Assembly (NCBI GenBank): GCA_003154775.1 | Contig: PMES01000027.1 | Span: 35,473-99,472 of the forward strand | Origin: Acidobacteriota bacterium | GTDB taxonomy: Bacteria; Acidobacteriota; Terriglobia; Acidiferrales; UBA7541 | DNA length: 64,000 nucleotides | Direction of reading: 5' to 3' | Part shown: positions 53,252-60,697 of the stretch, piece after piece | Layout: every line of letters starts with the position of its first letter | Position numbering within the stretch: position 1 is the first letter of the stretch | Notes under the pieces: generated by a model | What the model was told of the DNA's origin: nothing | Databases searched by the model: none | The model's input: only the letters and a program-made list of their open reading frames with translations | Translations under genes and position numbers: made by a program

Positions 53252-53280
53252 TTTACTAGCAGACTAAATAGAGCTATAAG
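53252..53280 (+). promoter_or_regulatory. Promoter-like TTTACT-N17-TATAAG
   Basis: TTTACT (4/6) and TATAAG (5/6) with a 17-bp spacer in an AT-richer patch. It would drive the histidine kinase gene with a leader of about 120 nt. Confidence 0.45.
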
Positions 53281-53408
53281 GTATATTCAGCTGATGTTTT
53301 CGCTTGCGAGTGACCTGTAGTTCCGGGCAGGCGCCGGAGTTCTCAGCCAGGTGAAGCCATCGATATAAAGCACACGTTCTTCTTGCCCTCATCGGGGCCT
53401 GAATTCAC

Positions 53409-55112
53409 ATGAAGCTGGCACGTTGGCAACTGGCGGCGGTGGTGGGTTTCTTGCTGTTGTACACAATTGTGTCCGTGGTTGGCCGGCCTGGTTTTGCCCT
53501 GACCGCCTTTTCCGATATCACCGGCACGGCTTTGTGTCTCGTGGCTACAGCGATGATGCTGTGGGCCGCGTTGAGCAACCAGGGACGAACACGGTGGTTT
53601 TGGATTCTGCTGGCGACCGGCGCCGGGATGGTTGGCTGCAACTTTGGCGCGTGGCTGTACTACGAGGTCATCGCAGCCCGGGCCCCGCCAGACCTGTTCT
53701 GGGCGGACATCCCGCTCTTTTTGCAACCGGTGCCGATGATGGCGGCTGCGGCGATGCGGCCTGGTTCGCGGCAGCGCGAGCAAAAATTCCACCTGACCAC
53801 GCTGAATTTTCTGATTCTTCTGCTGTGGTGGGTGTGTGTGTACATGTTTCTGGTATATCCCAACGAATACATTCTGCCGAATAAACTCACATTCAACAGC
53901 TACTACTATTCGTTGTTCATTCTGGAGTTCTCGGTCTTGCTCGCGGTTCTGGGGAGCATGGCGCTGGTGGCGCAAGGCGCCTGGCGAAAGATTTACTGGC
54001 ATCTTTTCTTCGCCAGCGCGCTCTACCTGCTCGCCTACCAGTGGCTGAATGCCGCGCTGGAGCGCGAGGAGTACTACAGCGGGAGCTATTACGACGTACC
54101 AAACTACGCCGCGATCTGCTGGTTCATTCTGATTGCAGTGCGCGCGCGGAACGTACCGTCCGAGCCGTTGACTGAGGGTGAACGCGAGCATGCGGCCGAC
54201 GTGCCAGGAATTTTGGCGGCACTGGCGATGCTGTCCTTGCCGGTCATGGGTCTGTGCGAGCTGTTCCTGCACGCACACGGCAGTCAATTGCTGCTGTATC
54301 GCGTCTCGGTCACCCTGGCGGGGATTCTTCTGATGGGTGTGTTCGTGTTTCTGCGGCAAATGCTGCTGAATCGGGAGTTGGCGCGGCTGCTGCTGGAATC
54401 CGAGGAGAATCTGGAGCGACTGCAAAGCGCGCAAAGCCAACTGATGCAAAAGGAGAGGCTGGCGGGAGTCGGCCAACTGGTCACCGGGGTGGCCCACGAG
54501 CTGAACAACCCGCTGACCGCGGTGATCGGCTACTCCGATCTGCTGCTGGAGCAGGCGGCGGACGGAACGTCTCGGCCGAAGCTGGAAAGACTGGGAGCTG
54601 AAGCCCGGCGCATCAAGCGCATCGTGGACAATCTGCTTAGCTTCGCGCGACCCCAGACCGAAGGCCGCCGCCTGATGGACATTGCCGTGGTGGCAAGGGA
54701 GTCTCTGATGCTCTGCGAGCATCAATTGCAGAGCAGTGGAATCCATGTGGAAATGAATTTTGCGCAGAATCTGCCTCGGGTGGCATTGAATGAAGGCCAA
54801 TTCAAGCGGGTATTCGTAAACTTGTTCAGTAACTCCGCGAATGCCTTGGAGGAAGCTCAGGAAAAGAGAATCCTCGTGGAGGGATACCTGGTGGACAAGA
54901 AAATCATCGTGCGGTTCAGCGATTCGGGAAGGGGATTCACCGACGTGAGTCGCGCTTTCGATCCTTTCTACACCACGCGGCCCGTTGGTCAGGGAACGGG
55001 GCTGGGCCTGAGCATCTGTTACGGCACCGTCAAAGAGCACAATGGCAACATTTACGCGCAAAACCTCGAGCCCAACGGAGCTGTCCTGACCATCGAGCTG
55101 CCTGCTGGATGA
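53409..55112 (+). CDS. Orphan membrane sensor histidine kinase
   Basis: 567 residues. Residues 1-320 are a membrane sensor with about nine hydrophobic segments and short loops, not a recognised sensor domain. A coiled helix (RLLLESEENLERLQSAQSQL) leads into HisKA with QLVTGVAHELNNPLTAVIGY (phospho-His about residue 363). The HATPase domain has the N-box FVNLFSNSANALEEA, G1 FSDSGRGF, F-box FDPFYTTR and G2 QGTGLGLSICYGTV, all intact. No response regulator is adjacent. The promoter candidate lies at 53252. Ligand and partner are unknown. Confidence 0.88.
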   Translation: MKLARWQLAAVVGFLLLYTIVSVVGRPGFALTAFSDITGTALCLVATAMMLWAALSNQGRTRWFWILLATGAGMVGCNFGAWLYYEVIAARAPPDLFWADIPLFLQPVPMMAAAAMRPGSRQREQKFHLTTLNFLILLLWWVCVYMFLVYPNEYILPNKLTFNSYYYSLFILEFSVLLAVLGSMALVAQGAWRKIYWHLFFASALYLLAYQWLNAALEREEYYSGSYYDVPNYAAICWFILIAVRARNVPSEPLTEGEREHAADVPGILAALAMLSLPVMGLCELFLHAHGSQLLLYRVSVTLAGILLMGVFVFLRQMLLNRELARLLLESEENLERLQSAQSQLMQKERLAGVGQLVTGVAHELNNPLTAVIGYSDLLLEQAADGTSRPKLERLGAEARRIKRIVDNLLSFARPQTEGRRLMDIAVVARESLMLCEHQLQSSGIHVEMNFAQNLPRVALNEGQFKRVFVNLFSNSANALEEAQEKRILVEGYLVDKKIIVRFSDSGRGFTDVSRAFDPFYTTRPVGQGTGLGLSICYGTVKEHNGNIYAQNLEPNGAVLTIELPAG

Positions 55113-55213
55113 GGTTAAGCAGGGGTTTCTACGGTTGTCCGGAGACGGCCAAGTGGGCGAAGCGCATTGGACACGAAGTCTACTCTTGACACCGGCATTC
55201 GCTCAAAACCGTT

Positions 55214-55753
55214 TCATTTGCTCCATGCGCGCAGCCGCGGCAGCCATCGGCGGACGTTCCTGCAGTATTCTTCGTACTCCGCACCGAACATCTTTCGCAG
55301 CGTCGGCTCCTCGTAGAGCTGCACAAACAAGGCTACTCCCACCACAGCTACCAACGCCACCGTCAGCGCCGTCCGGTTCGCCCGTCCAAAGACCACCCAC
55401 AGCCCCAACCAGCCCACGAAGAACCCCACATACATCGGGTTCCGTACATAGCGGTAGAATCCCACCACCACCAGCTTCTGCGGTGGAGCAATCGGCGCGG
55501 GCGTTCCGTGTCCCGTCCATCCGAAATCCCATATGCACCTTAGCGCCACCGCGAAACCCAGCACTGACGGCACGGCCGCAATCCAGCGCCAGCGCGTCGC
55601 GCCAAACGTGTCAACACGAAAGCCCAGCCACGACGGCAGCAACCAGAACCACAGCGCAAAGAATGCAGCGCCCACGGCCAGCGAGGCGAGCGTTGTCGGC
55701 CAATGCGCGTCACGATGTGGACGTTCCCCAGTTTCAGTCTGTCCGCTACCCAT
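55214..55753 (-). CDS. Second ICMT/PEMT-like membrane methyltransferase
   Basis: About 179 residues from the ATG at 55753, with GGAGG five bases upstream (an upstream ATG at 55771 lacks a Shine-Dalgarno). Four to five hydrophobic segments and the core VVVGFYRYVRNPMYVGFFVG, then EEPTLRKMFGAEYEEYCRNV, identify it as an isoprenylcysteine methyltransferase- or phospholipid methyltransferase-like protein. The substrate is unknown. It differs clearly from the one at 23632. Convergent with the histidine kinase and divergent from the kinase-like genes. Confidence 0.75.
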   Translation of the reverse strand: MGSGQTETGERPHRDAHWPTTLASLAVGAAFFALWFWLLPSWLGFRVDTFGATRWRWIAAVPSVLGFAVALRCIWDFGWTGHGTPAPIAPPQKLVVVGFYRYVRNPMYVGFFVGWLGLWVVFGRANRTALTVALVAVVGVALFVQLYEEPTLRKMFGAEYEEYCRNVRRWLPRLRAWSK

Positions 55754-55983
55754 GAACGCCTCCACCAGCACCGAAGTACGAGCCCATGGCGCGGTCGCCG
55801 TTGAGTTTCATGCTGGGCTTCTGATAGGTATTACTGATGGGTGTGGCAGTAGGTTACATTGTTTCTCCCGCCTGCGTCACTACGGCAGTTCTGATAAGCT
55901 GGCCAATCGGGAATTCACCGTCTGCCGCTTTCCCGGTGATTTTGCCTCAGCGCCTGTGTCTGTGTTGTAATGCTCCTGTAACA

Positions 55984-56793
55984 ATGACCAGCTACGCTCA
56001 AAACGCTGCATCGCTCCAACTTAGCCAGCCCATGGAAATACAGGACACTACGCCAAAGCCGGTTCGCGCCGACGCTTCCAAAACCACGCTGCCGCAGCCT
56101 GGCCGCCCCGTGCCCAGCCGCGCCTATCCCGGCGCGCTGATCGTTGTTGAGGGCACCGACGGCTCCGGCAAAAGCACGCAGCTTTACTTGTTGAAGCGCT
56201 GGCTGGAAATCGGCGGATACCGCCTGCATTTCACGGAGTGGAATTCCTCGCCGCTGGTGAAATCGGCCACGCGCCGCGGCAAACAGAAACGCCTGCTCAC
56301 GCCGACGACGTTCTCCCTGCTGCATGCTTCCGATTTTGCCGACCGCTGCGAACGCCAGATCATGCCGCTGCTCCAGGGCGATTACCTTGTGCTCGCCGAC
56401 CGTTACATTTACACCGCGTTTGCGCGCGATGCCGCCCGCGGCTGCGCGCAGCGCTGGCTGCGCAATCTGTACCGCTTTGCGCCGGTTCCCGACATCACTT
56501 TTTATTTTCGCGCGCCGCTCGACGTCGCCGTCCACCGCATCCTCAGCGGCCGGCCCAAACTCAAATATTACGAAGCCGGCATGGACCTCGGCCTCTCCTA
56601 CGATCGTGCCGAGAGCTTCCGCCTCTTTCAGGCGCGCATCCTCGAGGAATACGACAAGATGGTGGAGACGGACAACTTCGTGGTCCTCGACGGCACCTTG
56701 CCCGTGAACAAACTGCAAAAACAGATGCGCGACATCGTGGCCTCCAAAATCGACCTCAAGCGCTTTGCGCCACGTTCGCAGGAGCAGGAATAG
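55984..56793 (+). CDS. Divergent thymidylate-kinase-like P-loop kinase (copy 1)
   Basis: About 269 residues from the ATG at 55984 (an ATG at 56032 is possible). An unstructured N-terminal tail of about 50 residues precedes Walker A LIVVEGTDGSGKSTQL (Lys63), a normal P-loop. The DR(Y/F) motif is there (YLVLADRYIYTAFARD), but the thymidylate kinase continuation SxxAYQG is not, and the insert around RGKQKRLLTPTTFSLLHA differs as well. It is longer than typical Tmk (~210). Probably a nucleotide or other small-molecule kinase rather than the housekeeping Tmk. It is followed 2 nt later by a paralogue. Confidence 0.75.
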   Translation: MTSYAQNAASLQLSQPMEIQDTTPKPVRADASKTTLPQPGRPVPSRAYPGALIVVEGTDGSGKSTQLYLLKRWLEIGGYRLHFTEWNSSPLVKSATRRGKQKRLLTPTTFSLLHASDFADRCERQIMPLLQGDYLVLADRYIYTAFARDAARGCAQRWLRNLYRFAPVPDITFYFRAPLDVAVHRILSGRPKLKYYEAGMDLGLSYDRAESFRLFQARILEEYDKMVETDNFVVLDGTLPVNKLQKQMRDIVASKIDLKRFAPRSQEQE

Positions 56794-56795
56794 GC

Positions 56796-57623
56796 ATGGC
56801 CGACCAGGAAAAGGACAAATCGAATCTGCCGGTGCCAGTCGCCGAACCGGTCGCCCCTGCCGCGAAAACGCCTGCCTCCGAGCAGGAAGACGCGCAGAAC
56901 TTCTTCGGCGAACCGCTGGTGGGGCTCGACCCCGGCGAGCTGAACGGCACGCTTATCGTCATGGAAGGCTTGGACGGCTCTGGCCGCTCCACGCAGATCG
57001 CCCTACTGCAGGAATGGCTGGAGTCGGAAGGCTTCGCGGTGCAAACCAGCGGGCTGCGGCGCTCCAATCTGGTGGGACGCGACATCGATGAGCTTCTGGC
57101 CAAGAACGCCGTCACGCGCCTCACCCTCGCGCTGATGTACGCCACGGATTTCTTCGACCAGTTGGAACACCGCATCGTGCCCGCGCTGCGTTCCGGCACT
57201 GTAGTGCTGGCGGACCGCTTCATCTTCACGCTGATCGCCCGCAGCGTGGTGCGCGGCATCAATCGCGATTACCTTACGGGCCTTTACGCCATGGCCCTTC
57301 GCCCGCACCTTACCTTTTGGCTCAACGTGCGCCCGGAAACCGCGTTCGCGCGCGAGTTCAAGAAGGCCCAGGCCATCAGCTATTGGGAAGCCGGCCGCGA
57401 CATGTCGCTCTCGCACGACCTCTACTGGTCCTTTGTGCGTTACCAGACCATGATCAGGCGCGAATTCGAGGTTATGGCCAAGAAGAACTCGTTCATCGAG
57501 CTCGATGGCGAATCCAGCGTTTCCTCCGTCAACAAGCAACTGCGCCAGCGAATCGGCGAACATCTCGGCATCCGCGCCTCCAAATACACTCCTTCCTCGG
57601 CCCTCGCGCATCTCTGGCGCTAA
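56796..57623 (+). CDS. Thymidylate-kinase-like protein with Arg in Walker A (copy 2)
   Basis: About 275 residues from the ATG at 56796, with GGAGCAGGA in front. Same fold as copy 1, with a 50-residue Pro/Ala-rich tail before LIVMEGLDGSGRSTQIAL. The invariant Walker A Lys is Arg64 (codon CGC). VVLADRFIFTLIARS corresponds to the DR motif, and LTFWLNVRPETAFAREFKK to the C-terminal half. Loss of the Lys suggests weak or no phosphotransfer, so it may be a regulatory subunit of copy 1. It ends 8 nt before the ppx start; all three genes look like one transcription unit. Confidence 0.75.
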   Translation: MADQEKDKSNLPVPVAEPVAPAAKTPASEQEDAQNFFGEPLVGLDPGELNGTLIVMEGLDGSGRSTQIALLQEWLESEGFAVQTSGLRRSNLVGRDIDELLAKNAVTRLTLALMYATDFFDQLEHRIVPALRSGTVVLADRFIFTLIARSVVRGINRDYLTGLYAMALRPHLTFWLNVRPETAFAREFKKAQAISYWEAGRDMSLSHDLYWSFVRYQTMIRREFEVMAKKNSFIELDGESSVSSVNKQLRQRIGEHLGIRASKYTPSSALAHLWR

Positions 57624-57631
57624 AGACGATC

Positions 57632-59176
57632 ATGCCTGAGCCGGTCCACATCGCCGCCATCGACGCCGGCTCCAATGCGGTCCGCCTAAGCGTCGCCCGC
57701 GCCTATTCGGCGCTGGACATCGAGCCCCTTACCACGGAGCGCTATCCCCTGCGGCTGGGCGAAGGCGTCTTCGTGCGCCACCGCTTCAGCGAAGAGCTTT
57801 TGAAGAAGGGCGTCAAGGCCTTCAGCCGCCTCCGCGAAATCATGGACGACTTTGGCGTGACCAAGTATCGCGCCGTCGCCACCAGCGCCACCCGTGAAGC
57901 GCAGAACCGGAACACCTTCGTTCATCGCGTCAAACATGCGAGCGGGATACGCCTGGAAGTGATCAGCGCCAAGGAAGAATCCCGCCTCGGCCGCGTCGCC
58001 GCTCTGGCGGCCATGGGACCCGGCGCGCAGCCGCGCTGCATCGTCGACCTTGGCGGCGGCAGCCTGGAACTCAGCATCCTTCGCGACCACAGCGTCATCC
58101 AGGGCGCGCAACTTCCCATCGGCACCGTGCGGCTGATGACCACGCTCAACATTCCCGGCGTGATTCGCCCGGTGCAAGCCGAGCAGGTGCGGCGCTATGT
58201 GCGCGCGCTGCTGGAATCGCGTTTGCCGAATCGCTTGAATCTTGCCGACGAAATGGCCGTCGCGCTCGGTGGGAACGCCGAAACGCTGGCGAATGTGGCG
58301 CCGGGCCCGCGCATGGAAGGCCTCCCCTCGCTCGAAGTCGCGCTGCTTCGCGAACGCCTGCCGGACATCCTGAAGCGCGACGTCCGCGACCGCATGAAGG
58401 CCTATGGCGTGCGCCGCGATCGCGCCGACGTCATGGCCATCGCGGCCATCATTTTCCTGACCGTCGCGCGCTACCTCAATGTTCGCCGCTTCATGATCCC
58501 CAGCGTGGGCATTCGCGAAGGGCTGCTGCTGGAAACCGCATACGAAGCGTTCTCGCGCAAGGAGCCGCACCGCTACAACGCGGAAGCCCGCCGCATGCTG
58601 CTCTCCACGCGGAGTTTCGGCCGCCGCCTGGAGTATGACCACCAGCACGCCGAACACGTCCGCGAGCTCAGCCTGATGCTGTTCGATCAGCTTCAGGCCG
58701 TGCACCACTTGCCGCAGCAAGCGCGCGTGCAACTCGAATCCGGCGCGCTGTTGCACGATGTGGGGCATCGCGTCAGCCATCGCGGCCACCACAAGCATGG
58801 TGAATACCTGGCGTTGAATGGCGACATCCCGGGGTTGGAGGGCCGCGACCGCAGCATGGTCGGCGCGCTGGTCCGCTATCACAACCGCAAGTCGGAGCCG
58901 GCCAGCCACCATCCCTCGTATTCCGCGCTCAACAACAACGACAAGCGCATCGCGCGGCGCCTGGCCGCCATTCTGCGCATCGCGGAAGGGCTGGACCACT
59001 CGCATCGCCAGCGTGTTGAAAATATTCGCACGTCGTTCCAACGCGGTGGCGTCACACTGCAAGTCCACGCCCGCGGCGATGCCACCGAAGACCTGCGCGA
59101 CGCGCAACGCAGCGCCGACCTCTTTGAAAAGGAATTCCACGTCCAGGTCTATTTTCGCCGCCCCCAACCCGGCTGA
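57632..59176 (+). CDS. Ppx/GppA-family phosphatase with C-terminal HD domain
   Basis: About 514 residues from the ATG at 57632. The N-terminal ASKHA domain has IAAIDAGSNAVRLSVA, YRAVATSATREAQN, the catalytic-Glu region ISAKEESRLGRV and CIVDLGGGSLELSIL, as in exopolyphosphatase or pppGpp phosphatase. The C-terminal domain (residues about 330-510) has the HD signature GALLHDVGHRVSHRGHHKHG and RIAEGLDHSHRQRVE. Whether polyphosphate or pppGpp is hydrolysed cannot be told from sequence. The gene follows two P-loop kinase-like genes and precedes SixA and CHAD genes. Confidence 0.9.
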   Translation: MPEPVHIAAIDAGSNAVRLSVARAYSALDIEPLTTERYPLRLGEGVFVRHRFSEELLKKGVKAFSRLREIMDDFGVTKYRAVATSATREAQNRNTFVHRVKHASGIRLEVISAKEESRLGRVAALAAMGPGAQPRCIVDLGGGSLELSILRDHSVIQGAQLPIGTVRLMTTLNIPGVIRPVQAEQVRRYVRALLESRLPNRLNLADEMAVALGGNAETLANVAPGPRMEGLPSLEVALLRERLPDILKRDVRDRMKAYGVRRDRADVMAIAAIIFLTVARYLNVRRFMIPSVGIREGLLLETAYEAFSRKEPHRYNAEARRMLLSTRSFGRRLEYDHQHAEHVRELSLMLFDQLQAVHHLPQQARVQLESGALLHDVGHRVSHRGHHKHGEYLALNGDIPGLEGRDRSMVGALVRYHNRKSEPASHHPSYSALNNNDKRIARRLAAILRIAEGLDHSHRQRVENIRTSFQRGGVTLQVHARGDATEDLRDAQRSADLFEKEFHVQVYFRRPQPG

Positions 59177-59197
59177 CCTCGGCCCGAATCCCGGGAA

Positions 59198-59256
59198 CGC
59201 CATTCTCCTGAATGGCGCTCTTAGTAATCTTTGAACCGCCAATCGGGAAATTGGCG
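59198..59256. repeat. Two similar hairpins after ppx
   Basis: CGCCATTC-TCCT-GAATGGCG (59198-59217) and CGCCAAT-CGGGAA-ATTGGCG (59237-59256). Both are followed by CTC and have the same geometry, so they look like diverged copies. Possible transcript end for ppx, though without a T-run. Confidence 0.6.
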
Positions 59257-59673
59257 CTCCCAGCGGGAAAAAATGAACGAAGCGGAACCCAAAGCCGAGC
59301 ATGGGGACCGGCGCGCTTCCTGTCTCGATTCGGGAAGGAACCGTTGGCACCGGAGTAACCCCCTCCCCCCGCCAGTTTTTGTGAAGCATGTCAAAACAAA
59401 GGGGTTGCAGGCGCGAGTGTGCGCAAGTATGTGAAAACAAGGAAGTTAGAAACTCGTTGTTTGATCCAGAAAGCCTTTGTTTTGATATGGATGCGCACCG
59501 TTGGTGCAGAGCGTGAATGTACGGGAGAGCTGCGGGGCGCGGGCGGGATTGTGGCGAGTATTCAGAAGGCATCATACCACACTATTTACCAACTGTCAAT
59601 AGATATTGTGAGGTACTAACGTCAAAGCTGGGACGAGGATGAGTGGAAGGAAGAGAGCGGAGCGAAGAGCGGA

Positions 59674-59704
59674 CCTACCCTTTGCCGACCCCGCAAAGGG
59701 TAGG
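59674..59704. repeat. Perfect 12-bp hairpin
   Basis: CCTACCCTTTGC-CGACCCC-GCAAAGGGTAGG in the ppx-sixA gap. A long perfect stem in a non-coding region; a dispersed-element or structured RNA candidate. Confidence 0.7.
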
Positions 59705-59900
59705 CCACCCGAGATTGCCTCTGCGATTTAAGGCGGTGCCACCCGCGAAGGCGAAGAGGGATTTCTCCGCTCCGGGACGGCAAAAAGCGCCATCCCTCCG
59801 GTCGAAATGACAGATTTAGGGTGATGGATGGAAAACTGAAAACTTACAACTCCTTCCCCCTTACTCATACACACTACCCCGCCCATCGTTACATTCCATA

Positions 59901-59939
59901 TATAATGCCTTTTGTAAGATGAACCCCAGGAGGTGATCC
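59901..59939 (+). promoter_or_regulatory. TATAAT box and 12-nt Shine-Dalgarno before sixA
   Basis: TATAAT (59901-59906) matches the -10 consensus, with no good -35. AGGAGGTGATCC (59928-59939) pairs without mismatch with the conserved 3' end of 16S rRNA (GGATCACCTCCT), the longest such match seen in the window. It sits just before the ATG at 59944. Confidence 0.6.
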
Positions 59940-59943
59940 CCGC

Positions 59944-60444
59944 ATGCAGTTGTACATCGTTCGCCACGGCATCGCCATTGACCGCGAGGATCCCCAGTGC
60001 CCGCCCGATCCGGAGCGCTTTCTGACCGACGAGGGCTTGGAAAAAACGAAGCAGGTGGCCAAAGGCGTCGCGGAGATTGGCGCGGTGCCGGACCTGATGC
60101 TTTCCAGCCCCTATGTGCGCGCGGTGCAGACCGCGGAAATTTTCGCCAGCGCCCTGGAACATAACAAACAGAAAATACACAAAACGGATCTACTGCTTCC
60201 GGGAGCGGACCCCATGCAGCTCTTTCGTGAACTTGCCAAGGAAAAGCAGGCTTCCGCAGTGTTTATATTTGGCCACGCGCCTCATATGGACGACTTGATC
60301 GCCACGGCCATCGGCTCAAAACATCACGTCACCGCGATGAAGAAGGCCGGCGTGGCGCTGGTGGAATTGCGGCGGATGGTTCCGCCGAGCGGGGAACTCG
60401 TCTGGCTAGCCACGCCCAAGTTGCTGCGCAAAGCAGGGAAGTAG
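59944..60444 (+). CDS. sixA: Phosphohistidine phosphatase SixA-like
   Basis: A 166-residue histidine-phosphatase-superfamily protein beginning MQLYIVRHGIAIDRED (RHG motif with the nucleophilic His). LSSPYVRAVQTAEIFA, and FGHAPHMDDLI with the second His, match SixA. It would dephosphorylate phosphohistidine on regulatory or phosphotransfer proteins. It has an exceptionally strong Shine-Dalgarno. It lies between the Ppx-type phosphatase and the CHAD protein; in several bacteria sixA and CHAD genes are neighbours. Confidence 0.9.
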   Translation: MQLYIVRHGIAIDREDPQCPPDPERFLTDEGLEKTKQVAKGVAEIGAVPDLMLSSPYVRAVQTAEIFASALEHNKQKIHKTDLLLPGADPMQLFRELAKEKQASAVFIFGHAPHMDDLIATAIGSKHHVTAMKKAGVALVELRRMVPPSGELVWLATPKLLRKAGK

Positions 60445-60530
60445 CGGCGCTTCGTCTTACTCCCAATTTGTTCTGATCAGGATTTCACACCTGGAACGCT
60501 CTATCCGTTCTTCAAGGTGAACAAGGGATT

Positions 60531-60643
60531 GTCATCCTGAGGCGACCCGATGAGGGTCGCCGAAGGACCTCAGCGTCAAAATTGTGCAAGGTGTGTCAGT
60601 TGAGATCCTTCGGGGCGCAAACGACGCGCCCCTCAGGATGACA
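60531..60643. repeat. Repeat family D (full inverted-repeat copy)
   Basis: Begins GTCATCCTGAGG, includes the inner hairpin GGCGACCCGATGAGGGTCGCC, then CCGAAGGACCTC. It ends with the inverse arm GATCCTTCGG and CCCTCAGGATGAC. It fills the sixA-CHAD gap at the 3' ends of both convergent genes. A half copy is at 53137. Confidence 0.75.
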
Positions 60644-60697
60644 GTGTACTGCGCTGTTCGAACCACGGGCAAAATTGCATCGCGTAAGAAAGCCCCG

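Larger units (their letters stand above)
53084..53408. other. 325-bp gap before the histidine kinase
   Basis: Contains a half copy of repeat family D (53137-53178) and a promoter-like pair at 53252-53280. No gene was found. Confidence 0.55.
59177..59943. other. 767-bp gap with hairpins between ppx and sixA
   Basis: No convincing gene. It contains hairpins at 59198-59217, 59237-59256 and 59674-59704, and a TATAAT box at 59901-59906 that may start the sixA message. The stretch about 59400-59640 is noticeably AT-richer than its surroundings. Short open frames here have no signal, motif or ribosome-binding site. Confidence 0.55.

Noticed and set aside
55984..57623. Annotation of the tandem kinases as PPK2 polyphosphate kinases
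   Set aside because: Walker A (EGTDGSGKSTQ) and the DRY motif are of thymidylate-kinase type; PPK2-specific signatures were not found. The polyphosphate link is kept only as a neighbourhood-based hypothesis.
59198..59217. Rho-independent terminator of ppx
   Set aside because: A good hairpin but it is followed by CTCTTAGTAATC rather than a T-run, so it is listed as a hairpin only.
57686..59575. A 629-codon minus-strand frame opposite ppx
   Set aside because: Composition (many Ala, Arg, His) is typical of antisense frames in GC-rich DNA, and ppx on the plus strand has all family motifs.
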